Source of the DNA: Hyphomonadaceae bacterium
GTDB lineage: Bacteria; Pseudomonadota; Alphaproteobacteria; Caulobacterales; Aquidulcibacteraceae
Length of the DNA: 64,000 nt
Assembly: GCA_021731815.1 (NCBI GenBank)
Contig: JAKFWO010000034.1
Coordinates: 21,263 to 85,262, forward strand
Reading direction: 5' to 3'
Part shown: positions 42,843 through 51,035 of the stretch, piece by piece
How positions within the stretch are numbered: the first letter of the stretch is position 1
How the letters are laid out: every line of letters begins with the position of its first letter
Translations under genes and position numbers: made by a program
Notes under the pieces: model-generated
The model's database searches: none
Told to the model about the DNA's origin: nothing
The model's input: the letters and a program-made list of their open reading frames with translations, nothing else

Positions 42843-44687
42843 ATGCACATTACTCAGGTTTACTGGCGGGGAATCGCCCTCGCCGCGGCTCTCGGCCTCG
42901 GGGTCATGGCTCCATCTGCCGCGCTGGCGCAAAGCCCCGCGGCCAATGTAACCGCCCCGCTCAGCCAAACGGCACGCTTCAACGCATTTCTCGAGGAAAT
43001 CTACGAAGCCGAAATCGCGCGCTCGCCCGAGGCCCAGACCTTTCTCGGCCGCACCACCAATTACGACCGCTGGGACGATCGCAGCGAGAAAGCCGCGATC
43101 GCCGAACTCGCAATCCGGGTAAGGATGAATGCCGAGATCAAAAAGCGGTTCAAACCCGCCGATCTCGACAAGGCGGCGCAATTGTCCCATCGGCTCTTTG
43201 CCTATGAGACCGAACGTGCGGTCGAAAGCGCCAGATGGCGGCGCCATCGTTATATTTTCAACCAGCAGAACGGGGCGCAGTCAGCGATCCCGGCCTTCCT
43301 GATCAATCAGCACCGCATCGCCGATATTCCCCAGGCCGAGGCCTATATCAGGCGCCTGGCCGGGATCCGGCCGGTGATGGCGGAACTCGTGAGCCAGGCC
43401 CGAACCCGTGCGAAAGCCGGCATCGCGCCACCCGCCTGGGTCTATGATTTCGTGATCAATGATGCGCGCAATATCGTCGCGGGCGCGCCTTTCGACCAAT
43501 CCGGCAAACAGAGCCCGCTGCTCGAGGATTTTACCGGCAAAGTCAATGCGCTGAAAATTGCGGATTCTGAAAAGACCCGGCTGATCGCCGCCGCGGGGAA
43601 GGCGCTCACCGACCATGTCAAACCGGCCTATGAGGCCCTGATCGCGCTCATGCAGACGCAAAAGGCGGTCGCCACCCCGGATGACGGCGTGTGGAAGCTG
43701 CCCAAAGGCGATCAATATTACGCCTCCGAGATCCGGCGTTATGTGACCCTCAATCTCGGTGCGGTGGAAATCCACGAACTGGGTCTGCGCGAGGTCGCGC
43801 GCATCCATGGCGAGATGAATGCGCTGCGGCAGAAGGTCGGCTTTTCGGGTGATCTGAAAGCCTTTTTTGAATTCACCCGCAGCGATCCGCGCTTTTATTA
43901 TCCCAATACGCCAGAGGGGCGGGCGGAATATCTGAAGGAGGCGACACGCGTCATCGATGACACCCGCGCCAGGCTTCCGACGATTTTCGGAATTCTGCCC
44001 AAGGCCGATGTGGTGGTCAAGGCAGTTGAGCCCTTCCGCGAAAAATCGGCGGGCAAGGCCTTTTACCAGCGCCCGGCACCCAATGGAACGCGGCCGGGCG
44101 TGTTTTATGTCAATCTCTATGACATGGCGAATGTGCCGAAACATGAGCTGGAAGCGCTGGCCTATCATGAGGGCGTTCCGGGCCATCACATGCAGATCGC
44201 CATTGCCCAGGAACTGAAGGACGTGCCGAGCTTCCGGCGCTTTGGCGGCTATACCGCCTATTCCGAGGGCTGGGGATTATACTCGGAGCGTCTGGGCAAG
44301 GATCTGGGATTCTATACCGATCCCTATTCGGATTTCGGCCGACTTGCGCTCGAATTATGGCGTGCCTGCCGGCTGGTGACCGATACCGGAATCCACCACA
44401 AGAAATGGTCGCGTGCGCAGGCCATCCAATATCTGTTGGACAATACCCCCAATCCCAAAGGCGACATCGAAAAGGGGATCGAGCGTTACATCGTCTTTCC
44501 GGGGCAGGCATTGGCCTATACGCCGGGCATGCTCAAGATCGCCGAATTGCGGGCGAAGGCCTCGCTGGAGCTGGGGACGAAATTTGACCTCGGTGCGTTT
44601 CACGACGCGGTGCTGAAGGACGGCCCGGTGCCGCTGCTGATCCTCGAGGAAAATCTCAACGCCTTTATTGCGGCGCAAAAGGGGTAA
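42843..44687 (+). CDS. DUF885 zinc metallopeptidase, exported
   Basis: The 614-residue protein has a signal peptide (cleavage near ALAQ, residue 29) and the DUF885 catalytic helix AYHEGVPGHHMQIA (about residues 437-450), with HEGVPGHH as zinc motif, then YSEGWGLYSERLG with the downstream Glu ligand. The family is periplasmic and membrane-associated in proteobacteria; substrates are mostly unknown. The ATG at 42843 has a purine-rich GGAGAGAGAGAG before it; the longer in-frame lead is rejected because it would place the signal peptide internally. It diverges from fliQ. Confidence 0.9.
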   Translation: MHITQVYWRGIALAAALGLGVMAPSAALAQSPAANVTAPLSQTARFNAFLEEIYEAEIARSPEAQTFLGRTTNYDRWDDRSEKAAIAELAIRVRMNAEIKKRFKPADLDKAAQLSHRLFAYETERAVESARWRRHRYIFNQQNGAQSAIPAFLINQHRIADIPQAEAYIRRLAGIRPVMAELVSQARTRAKAGIAPPAWVYDFVINDARNIVAGAPFDQSGKQSPLLEDFTGKVNALKIADSEKTRLIAAAGKALTDHVKPAYEALIALMQTQKAVATPDDGVWKLPKGDQYYASEIRRYVTLNLGAVEIHELGLREVARIHGEMNALRQKVGFSGDLKAFFEFTRSDPRFYYPNTPEGRAEYLKEATRVIDDTRARLPTIFGILPKADVVVKAVEPFREKSAGKAFYQRPAPNGTRPGVFYVNLYDMANVPKHELEALAYHEGVPGHHMQIAIAQELKDVPSFRRFGGYTAYSEGWGLYSERLGKDLGFYTDPYSDFGRLALELWRACRLVTDTGIHHKKWSRAQAIQYLLDNTPNPKGDIEKGIERYIVFPGQALAYTPGMLKIAELRAKASLELGTKFDLGAFHDAVLKDGPVPLLILEENLNAFIAAQKG

Positions 44688-44766
44688 TCGCCGCCCCGGC
44701 GACCAGAAGGAATGTCATCTGCCATTCCGGTCATGGGATCGCATGGCCGGAATGCGGCCGCGCAAA

Positions 44767-44800
44767 AATGTCGGCGGGGCAATAATGTCGGCGGGGCATT
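44767..44800. repeat. 17-bp tandem duplication before tRNA-Arg
   Basis: AATGTCGGCGGGGCAAT and AATGTCGGCGGGGCATT stand head to tail with one mismatch, between the metallopeptidase and tRNA-Arg. No function is evident. Confidence 0.8.
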
Positions 44801-44856
44801 GACAGGCGGCAGCCACAAGGGCTCAGACAGGCGCAGGCGCGCGCAATGGTGCCGGA

Positions 44857-44933
44857 GACCCCGTAGCTCAACTGGATAGAGCATCCGCCTTCTAAGCGGA
44901 CGGTTGCAGGTTCGAACCCTGCCGGGGTCGCCA
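44857..44933 (+). tRNA. tRNA-Arg: tRNA-Arg (TCT)
   Basis: The 77-nt cloverleaf has acceptor GACCCCG paired with CGGGGTC, D-arm with GTAGCTCAACTGGATAGAGC, anticodon stem TCCGC/GCGGA with loop CTTCTAA (TCT at 44891-44893), T-arm GCAGGTTCGAACCCTGC, and an encoded CCA. An IS481-type element begins 16 bp after the CCA. Confidence 0.97.
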
Positions 44934-45069
44934 GTCGGATGTCCTGGCTGTGGAACCTCAACAGGTTGTCCATTGTTTGACCGAAGCGGCTGATGGGTGG
45001 CGTTGAGTTCAGGCTGCCATGAGGTCAGCCTTTGCGCTTCTGATCGACATGCCTGAGCTCGGCACCCTG

Positions 45070-45180
45070 GAGCATTTTCAAAGAAACCGAAGTCGATTTC
45101 TGAGTGGAAAAATACTCTAATTCAATAATTTAGAGCGCATTCGAACGAAAACCGCAACTCCACTTTTCCTGAATGCGCTC
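45070..45180. repeat. family A palindromic element inside the IS481 transposase 3' part
   Basis: A 111-bp unit in inverse orientation relative to 59517, from GAGCATTTTCAAAG to CTGAATGCGCTC, with both hairpins. It breaks the transposase after CTAKTNGK. The transposase sequence beyond it is partly deleted, so no clean target duplication can be read. Confidence 0.85.
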
Positions 45181-45304
45181 TTGCCGTTGGTTTTGGCTGT
45201 GCAGGGCCTGGTGCGGATATGCTTGAGCGTCAGTTCCTTGCAGGCTGCCGCGAAGGCGAAGGATTTGTAGCAGGAGCCATTGTCCGTCATGACCCGGCTC
45301 ACCT

Positions 45305-45470
45305 TAGAGCAAAATACCGATGATATGAATCATCTGATTTGCTCCATTTCCTTGTTGTCGCCTCGCTTTTGCCGAAAACCGGTTCCCACTTTTCGGCGCG
45401 ATGCTCTATTTCCTTGTTGTCGCGTCGCTTTTGCCGAAAACCGGCTCCCACTTTTCGGCGCGATGCTCTA
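45305..45470. repeat. palindromic element (family D) inserted at TA in the transposase
   Basis: The element runs from TA-GAGCAAAATACCG to GCGCGATGCTC-TA. It holds a hairpin (GAGCAAAAT/ATTTGCTC type) and two 62-bp copies (45346 and 45408) of a unit with CCGAAAACCGG and CCCACTTTTCGGC. Removing the 164 bp including one TA joins CCCGGCAT-TA-AGGTGAGC on the minus strand, coding PGIKVSRVM in frame, as IS481 requires. Confidence 0.9.
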
Positions 45471-45713
45471 ATGCCGGGTTTGTGGTAACAGGCCACGGCT
45501 GATCGCAGGGCTGCGATGGCGCTGAGGGCCTTCTCGTTGGGATAGATGCCCGTTACGGCAATGCGGGATGCGTCGTCGATGCAGACATGCACATATTCCC
45601 GGCCTGCTCCGCGTGAGTGGCCCTGCCCGGTGCGATTCCCCGTGATGCGGTGGCCAACTCTTTCAAAACGCCCAGGTTTCTTGATGTCGAGGTGGATCAG
45701 CCCCCCGGCTCCT

Positions 45714-45837
45714 TATAGAGCATCGTCCGATCAAACAGGTTCAGTTTGATCGGGGTCCGATGCTCTAAATATCTGAAACAAAAGTTTTTTATTCCGGCTG
45801 AATGATTCCGTTCGACCGGAAAAAGCTCTGGCTATAG
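45714..45837. repeat. composite palindromic element (families B+C) inserted at TA in the transposase
   Basis: The first hairpin is TAGAGCATCG...CGATGCTCTA with inner CGATCAAAC/GTTTGATCG arms. The second has CTGAATGATTCCGTTCGACC and ends AAAAAGCTCTGG. TATAG flanks both sides (45714-45718 and 45833-45837). Removing 119 bp rejoins the minus-strand frame as VIRYKEPGGLIHLD, again the family sequence. Confidence 0.9.
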
Positions 45838-46268
45838 CGGATCACCGGCTCGGGTGGAGCCAAGTCGCGCAGCCGCGACAGCCCGGCGCGGCGCAATACC
45901 CGGCTGACGGTGGCGGGCGAGACCCCGGTCAGCTCAGAGCAATGTGCAGCTCAGCAATGTGTCTCCGGGGTCTGCTTCGGGATCACTTTTGGCCGCGACG
46001 AACGGTCCTGCATAGCGTCGCGCCCGTCAGCCGTGAATGGTTCTGTCCAGCGGCTCACGATCCTGGCCGACACGCCGTAAACCCTCGCGGCCCGGGCTCT
46101 GGACAACCGACCGGAGATGACTGCCAAGGCCATCTCTTCTCGACGAACAGGGGTAAGGCGGGCATTCTGGTGGATGTTCATTCGCGGCGTTCCTGAAGAC
46201 TGGCTGTGTGGTAACTCCAGTCTCCTCGATCCGCCCCGAATGGACAACCTGCTGAAAGCTCACAGTTA

Positions 46269-46378
46269 GAGCGTGATCAGGAAAGGTTGAGCCCGGTTTT
46301 CGCCTGAACGCGCCTTGAAATATTGAGCCCGGGCATTTTCAATCCAGAGATTCGGGTCCAATTTCTTCGAATACGCTC
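46269..46378. repeat. decayed family A palindromic element beside IS481
   Basis: About 110 bp from GAGCGTGATCAGG through CGGTTTTCGCCTGAACGCGC to AATACGCTC. Order and spacing match the family A unit but both hairpins have several mismatches. It starts 4 bp after the right end of the insertion sequence. Confidence 0.75.
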
Positions 46379-46381
46379 TGG

Positions 46382-46723
46382 ATGCGAGGTCGCTCCAACA
46401 TCAGACTATGCAGGCTTCCCGACCAGGACTCCTCTCGGCTATTGTCAATCTACCCATCTACCGCCAGTGCAGTGGAAATATTTATCATTAATCATGTTTG
46501 GAGTTCATGGATTGCTTCGATAGCAGTCCGATGGCCTTTGAAATTTCACAGTAACCTTGATGGCGCAATTAAACAGACTTTGCCTCATCCACTCAATCGC
46601 ATGGATAAAACGGATATGGAGATGATACGGAATTTTCGTGTTTCCGGAACTCCGAACCGATTTCGGCTCTCCTGGATGCTCAACATTTCCGTCAGTCGAA
46701 GGAATTGCGGGCACCCGTCTCGG
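46382..46723. other. AT-richer intergenic region, no gene recognised
   Basis: About 340 bp between the palindrome and the SMR-like gene. Frames exist on both strands (up to 117 codons) but their translations show no recognised family, signal peptide or good ribosome site. Base composition is lower in GC than the window average, like the glycan locus that follows. Confidence 0.45.
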
Positions 46724-47080
46724 TCAGCTTCTTGACACGGCAATCACACCCGCAAGAATCAGCAGCAACCCGATTATACGACCCAAAGACAATGCTTCGC
46801 CAAGAACGTAAACGCCAACAACAGAGGTACCAGCGAGCGTCAGCCCGACCGCAATCGGATATGCCAAGGTCAGCTCAAGACGCGCGAGCAGCACCAGCCA
46901 CAAAACAAAACTGCCGATATAGAGCGTGCCACCGACACCGGTTGCGCTCAATGCCGCCCAATCGGGATCCACCCTTAACGAAGCTGCCGCGCGCGCCAGA
47001 TTGAACTTGAGTAAGGCAACTGACAATACGTTGACAATGGCATAGGTGGCAAAGAGCGCCGTATTCACATAACCGCTCAT
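46724..47080 (-). CDS. SMR/EamA-like four-helix membrane transporter
   Basis: The 118-residue protein has four membrane helices, ending YPIAVGLTLAGTSVVGVYVL and GRIIGLLLILAGVIAVSRS, typical of the small multidrug-resistance fold. In glycan loci such proteins (ArnE/ArnF-like) flip undecaprenyl-linked sugars. The start overlaps the methyltransferase stop (ATGA), and it is last of a six-gene run, so a lipid-sugar flippase role is more likely here than drug efflux. Charged residues inside the helices are few; substrate is inferred. Confidence 0.75.
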   Translation of the reverse strand: MSGYVNTALFATYAIVNVLSVALLKFNLARAAASLRVDPDWAALSATGVGGTLYIGSFVLWLVLLARLELTLAYPIAVGLTLAGTSVVGVYVLGEALSLGRIIGLLLILAGVIAVSRS

Positions 47081-47970
47081 CGTTTCCGACCAATGACATA
47101 CATGATATCGAACAGATTTGCCGTTACATCGATATTGAAAATACTTGAATGCTGAAAGCGTTCATACAATTCCTTCCGGCCAGCTTTAATCACCGTCAAG
47201 AAATAAAGCACAGAGCGTAATCGGCGTGAGTTACCGGGATGAGAGACGTGAATTACATCAAATCCTGCGAGGTCCAGCAAGCGGGACAATGTTTTGGTCG
47301 AGAAATAGTGCAAATGGGATGGCGGATGAATCATTCGCCAGTTTTTTCCTTTCATTCGCGCATTGAGTGAGCCGATATCTCCCGTTGTAATTGCAATGCA
47401 ACCACCTTTCCTTAAATCATTTGCTGCTTTTTTTACGAACAAGTCAGGTCGTTTGAGGTGCTCTATTGTGTCCCACATGGTTATCACATCAACAGACTCA
47501 GGCAGTTTCAGGTCAAGATAATTCCCACATTGCGCGTTAACCTGCTCGACATTTTGGGCATAATTGACAGCGTCGGCTGAAATATCCATTCCCGACGCGC
47601 GCATCACTCGTCCCTCCGCCTCCTTCAGGAAGAAGCCATAGGCACACCCCACCTCGAACACGGTCGCATCCGAAAGCTCGGGAAACACCCGTTCCAGACT
47701 ATCGAGCCGCCGCCGAAAATTCAGCCTCAGGCTTTCGCCTTCCTTGATATAGTCAAGATATTCCTCCCCATGGAAATAATCTTCACCGTAAATTTCTGCG
47801 AGCTCTTCGTCCGAGATTGCGAGATTTGCTGAAACGAATTTGCAGTTTGTGCACTCGAAAAGTGCGGGCAAGTGCGAAGCCCGATAAAGCCCGCCACAGA
47901 CAATACAATTACTGGCCGGCGATCCGGTTTCTTGAACATGAAGTGCGGTTTCCGCAGCAATATTGTTCAT
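47077..47970 (-). CDS. SAM-dependent methyltransferase with N-terminal zinc-binding domain
   Basis: The 297-residue protein starts MNNIAAETALHVQ at 47970. Near residues 22-45 it has two CxxC pairs (CIVCGG and CTNCKF), as in sugar C-methyltransferases with a zinc domain. The methyltransferase core has VFEVGCAYGFFLKEA (SAM loop) and VITMWDTIEHLKRPD, followed by PPSHLHYFSTKTLSRLL. It probably methylates a sugar nucleotide or lipid-bound sugar of this locus. The start lies 2 nt after the stop of the previous gene. Codon use is less GC-rich than in the housekeeping genes. Confidence 0.82.
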   Translation of the reverse strand: MNNIAAETALHVQETGSPASNCIVCGGLYRASHLPALFECTNCKFVSANLAISDEELAEIYGEDYFHGEEYLDYIKEGESLRLNFRRRLDSLERVFPELSDATVFEVGCAYGFFLKEAEGRVMRASGMDISADAVNYAQNVEQVNAQCGNYLDLKLPESVDVITMWDTIEHLKRPDLFVKKAANDLRKGGCIAITTGDIGSLNARMKGKNWRMIHPPSHLHYFSTKTLSRLLDLAGFDVIHVSHPGNSRRLRSVLYFLTVIKAGRKELYERFQHSSIFNIDVTANLFDIMYVIGRKR

Positions 47971-47971
47971 G

Positions 47972-49195
47972 TTACACCCTTTGATCCAGCGATTTGTCGG
48001 TTTCAATGTGCGAAAAATTGATGAGCGCGGAACTGATCGCCGCAACGATGTCGGCCTTGGCGACGCCGGACGCTTCATCCACCACGAGCCTTTCGAGATG
48101 CCCGATCAATCCGCTGGCGATGGCGTTGCCTCGATCGTGACCGACCGCGCGCAGGGTGTGGAAGGGCGTCGAAACCAATCTCTCGCCGCGACCGATAAAT
48201 TCTTCATACGCTTTTTCTCCGCTCGTATCGAGCGCTGTCAGAATAAGCGGCCAACGACCCTCGCGCATCAACGCCGGCAAAGCACGCACCGCTTCGGAAT
48301 CGGTCTCAAAGATTTCAGGCTCAAAGCGATAGGCGCGGATGACGATGGCCGCGACATCCTCGAGCCGATGCAATTCCGTCTGCGGATCCATGTCCGGGAA
48401 ATAGATGCAGCCCTCCTCGCCGCGCAATGCCGCCAACAGGCAGATTTCACCGGCTTCCTGCATCGAAATAAAGTAACGGCGCGTGTCGCGTGGCGCGGCC
48501 AGCGGCTGGCCAAGCGCCAGGCGGCGAAGAAACGCTTGCAGGAGACTGCCATTGGAAAATGCGACATTGGCAAAACGCGCACTGGTCACCACCTGCCCCG
48601 CGCGCCGGTGCAGATCGAACAAAACGTCTTCCATGAGCCGCTTGCTCGCGCCCATGAGGCTAGTCGGATTCGCCGCCTTGTCGGTCGATACAGCGAAATA
48701 ACGCGAACAATCCCCCCGCGCATTGAGCGCCGTCTTGAAATGCGCTTGCCGGACAACATTGGTATCAATCATCTGCAGGAGCGAATAGACATCTTTTTCG
48801 GAGCGGACATGTTTCAGCGCAGCAAAATTGAGCACGACATCATAGGCATGTTCGTCGGCGAGGAAGCGCCGCATGATCGGCCCACCAAAATCGAGCGGAA
48901 TGAACCGGAGGTCGACACCCGACAAATCCAGGTCTGCATTGCGCATGTCGCGCGCGAGATCGGCCAGATAATTTTCGCTGAGATCGGTAATATGCAATGC
49001 CGCCGGGCGGAGTCTGGCGAGTCGCATCGATGTTGCTGAACCGATAGAGCCTGCGCCTCCGACGACAAGGATTCGCTTCCCCTTCGCCGCGGCCAGGAGA
49101 GCGTCGCCTTGCGCTTCAATGTCGGCTGCAAAGAGCGACTGCGCGCGCCCGGTCACCGCAGCACTCAACATTTCCAATGACGGCGTGCTTGTCAT
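47972..49195 (-). CDS. CapD/FlaA1-like nucleotide-sugar dehydratase/epimerase
   Basis: The 407-residue short-chain dehydrogenase-like enzyme has the NAD(P) loop KRILVVGGAGSIGSATSMRL (about 40-59), a domain with VVLNFAALKHVRSEKDVYSL, and AVSTDKAANPTSLMGASKRL, the family's substrate and catalytic region. These residues match polysaccharide-biosynthesis CapD/UDP-GlcNAc 4,6-dehydratase-like enzymes, here without the membrane part. It overlaps the glycosyltransferase stop by ATGA. The sugar product is not known. Confidence 0.85.
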   Translation of the reverse strand: MTSTPSLEMLSAAVTGRAQSLFAADIEAQGDALLAAAKGKRILVVGGAGSIGSATSMRLARLRPAALHITDLSENYLADLARDMRNADLDLSGVDLRFIPLDFGGPIMRRFLADEHAYDVVLNFAALKHVRSEKDVYSLLQMIDTNVVRQAHFKTALNARGDCSRYFAVSTDKAANPTSLMGASKRLMEDVLFDLHRRAGQVVTSARFANVAFSNGSLLQAFLRRLALGQPLAAPRDTRRYFISMQEAGEICLLAALRGEEGCIYFPDMDPQTELHRLEDVAAIVIRAYRFEPEIFETDSEAVRALPALMREGRWPLILTALDTSGEKAYEEFIGRGERLVSTPFHTLRAVGHDRGNAIASGLIGHLERLVVDEASGVAKADIVAAISSALINFSHIETDKSLDQRV

Positions 49196-50181
49196 GCGCG
49201 CGCGCGCTCCTTCATTCGCATGGTGGAGGAAACATCCTGTGCGGGTGTCTGCGCATGCTGATGGCTGATCAGATATCGGGGCCGGCCCTTCACCTCATCG
49301 AAAATAAGGCCGACATATTCACCAATGACGCCCAGAAAGATCAGATTGATGCCTGTGACAAAAATTGTCAGGGTGAAAAGTGAAGCCCAACCAGGGACCG
49401 ACCGGTCTCCCAGGACATAGAGTGCGACATTAACAAAGCCCGCGACGATGCTGAGCGCAGCGATGGCAATCCCGGCACCGATACACAAACGCAGCGGCAG
49501 TTTGGAGAACGAACAAAGACCATTGAGCGCGAATCCAAACAAGGCGGACGCGGTATAGTTCGATCGTCCGCCAAGCCGCCTGGAAGGCCTGAAAGGCAAA
49601 TAAACGATTCGATAGCCGACCCAGGACACGAGGCCCCGCAGAAAGGGATTGTGTTCACGAATTTCGGTCTTGAACCGGTCAGCCACGCACCGGTCGAGCA
49701 AGCGATAATCTGCGGCACCGGGTTCCAGCACGACTGTACTCGTCTTCTTCATGAGATCATAAAACCATCGCGATGTCGCCCGCTTTGCTGTCCTCGTTTC
49801 CGTTCCATCCTGCCGTAGCGTCTGAACGATTTCCGCGCCGGCTTCCCACTTCGCGATCATTTCGGGAATCAGCGACGGCGGGTGCTGAAGGTCGCTGTCG
49901 AGCATAACCACCGCGTCGGCGTCCGAATGGTCGATGCCGGCGATCAGTGCCGCCTGATGGCCGAACCGGCGTGCGGCCACGAGTGCGACCACCCGCCCAT
50001 CGCGCGCGGCCAGGTCCCGAAGCCGTGCTTCCGTGTTGTCAGGCGAAGGGTCGAGCACGAACAAAAAACGGAACCGGTATCGCCCCGACAGTGGTTCGAT
50101 CGCCGCCGACAAAGCCTCGTGAAAGGCATCAATGCTTGCTTCTTCACGGAAAACCGGGGAGACGATGTCAATTGTTTTCAC
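49192..50181 (-). CDS. GT2 family membrane glycosyltransferase (GtrB/ArnC type)
   Basis: The 329-residue protein has the GT-A core with IDIVSPVFREEASIDAF, VVMLDSDLQHPPSLIPEM (metal-binding DSD) and EHNPFLRGLVSWVG. Two C-terminal membrane helices follow (IAIAALSIVAGFVNVALYVL and LTIFVTGINLIFLGVIGEYV), as in enzymes that charge polyprenyl phosphate with a sugar. The GTG at 50181 is preferred: it overlaps the stop of the upstream gene as GTGA and gives the family-length N-terminus. A longer start at 50250 is possible. Confidence 0.87.
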   Translation of the reverse strand: MKTIDIVSPVFREEASIDAFHEALSAAIEPLSGRYRFRFLFVLDPSPDNTEARLRDLAARDGRVVALVAARRFGHQAALIAGIDHSDADAVVMLDSDLQHPPSLIPEMIAKWEAGAEIVQTLRQDGTETRTAKRATSRWFYDLMKKTSTVVLEPGAADYRLLDRCVADRFKTEIREHNPFLRGLVSWVGYRIVYLPFRPSRRLGGRSNYTASALFGFALNGLCSFSKLPLRLCIGAGIAIAALSIVAGFVNVALYVLGDRSVPGWASLFTLTIFVTGINLIFLGVIGEYVGLIFDEVKGRPRYLISHQHAQTPAQDVSSTMRMKERARA

Positions 50182-51035
50182 CGCGCATTCACCATCGATG
50201 AAAGTCCCTGTTGCAATGTGGTTCGCGGCGACCATCCTGTCCGCCTGCAAATGGATGAAATATCGGCGATCACATCGTCCACTTCGTTTTGTCGACGTTC
50301 GCCCCGGTCGCGAAACGGCTTGTCGACGCCGGTCGCCGCCAGCGCACCCTCGATCAGCTCACGAACACTGCACGACCTGCCCGACCCGATATTGAACACG
50401 CCACCAATGCCCGCGATCGCCATGATGGCGTCAATCAGGTCGTCAACGTAAAGATAATCGCGGCGGGGGCCAAGATCGGCGACGACGATTTCCTTGATTT
50501 GCGGATCGAGAATCTGCTCCAGAATGGTCGGAATCAGGAAATGTCGTTCCTGTCCTGGGCCGTAGATGTTGAAAATCCGCAAAAGCGTCGCCTCGACGCC
50601 AAAGGATGAACTGAAGAACCGGCACGCTTCCTCGCCCATAAATTTCGAAAAAGCGTAGGGGTTGTTGACCATAACGGGGTGCGCCTCGTCAATCGGCAGT
50701 CGCTGTGGTGCGCCATAGACATACGCACTCGCATAGACAATCGGCGTTTTTGATCGGGCACAGGCCTCGAGCACACGCACGGTTCCATGCGCATTGACCA
50801 GATGGAAATCCGCCGGTTCGCGCCAGGCGTCAACGACATAGGTTCGTCCCGCGAGATGAAACACCATGTCGCACCCATCGACAGGGATGGGATCTCTGAG
50901 CAGGTCAAAACCGCTTGATCGCGACAGCGTTATTGTTTCGACGCCGCCCGCGTGCAGTCGCGCCACAAGCCGGCGGCCCAGAAATCCGGCTGCCCCGGTG
51001 ACAAGCGCGCGTCGGATATTGGCCCCCGGGGACAT
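50178..51035 (-). CDS. NAD-dependent nucleotide-sugar epimerase/dehydratase
   Basis: The 285-residue extended short-chain dehydrogenase begins RRALVTGAAGFLGRRLVARL (NAD loop GAAGFLG), has VFHLAGRTYVVDAW and the active-site region SAYVYGAPQRL followed by NPYAFSKFMGEEACRFF (Tyr-x3-Lys). RRDYLYVDDLIDA near the C-terminus is typical. It follows the nucleotidyltransferase stop directly and precedes the glycosyltransferase with a GTGA overlap. Substrate is a nucleotide sugar made by the upstream enzyme, by inference. Confidence 0.87.
   Translation of the reverse strand: MSPGANIRRALVTGAAGFLGRRLVARLHAGGVETITLSRSSGFDLLRDPIPVDGCDMVFHLAGRTYVVDAWREPADFHLVNAHGTVRVLEACARSKTPIVYASAYVYGAPQRLPIDEAHPVMVNNPYAFSKFMGEEACRFFSSSFGVEATLLRIFNIYGPGQERHFLIPTILEQILDPQIKEIVVADLGPRRDYLYVDDLIDAIMAIAGIGGVFNIGSGRSCSVRELIEGALAATGVDKPFRDRGERRQNEVDDVIADISSICRRTGWSPRTTLQQGLSSMVNAR

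Larger units (their letters stand above)
44962..46181 (-). pseudogene. IS481-family transposase, broken
   Basis: Pieces in order on the minus strand are as follows. The N-terminal helix-turn-helix starts MNIHQNARLTPVRREEMA (46181) and runs to QDRSSRP. After a deletion and a stop near 45950 comes TGVSPATVSRVLRRAGLSR, then PEPVIRY, interrupted by the palindrome at 45714-45837. GGLIHLDIKKPGRFERVGHR through HVCIDDASRIAV to CYHKPGI follows, interrupted by the palindrome at 45305-45470. Next is SRVMTDNGSCYKS, then HIRTRPCTAKTNGK, interrupted at 45180. The end TPPISRFGQTMDNLLR lies near the left inverted repeat. The two internal insertions each shift the frame. The gene cannot make transposase. Confidence 0.88.
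44949..46264 (-). mobile_element. degenerate IS481-family insertion sequence
   Basis: Terminal inverted repeats of about 26 bp start TGTGGAACCTCAACAGG at the left end (44949) and, on the opposite strand, TGTGAGCTTTCAGCAGG at the right end (46264); about 20 of 26 positions agree, including AGGTTGTCCATT. The internal pieces of a DDE transposase match IS481. The element has been interrupted by three palindromic insertions and at least one deletion. It abuts tRNA-Arg on one side and another palindromic unit on the other. No clear target duplication was found. Confidence 0.85.

Noticed and set aside
46382..46735. 117-codon plus-strand frame after IS481
   Set aside because: No homology, no ribosome site, and it lies in decayed AT-richer DNA.
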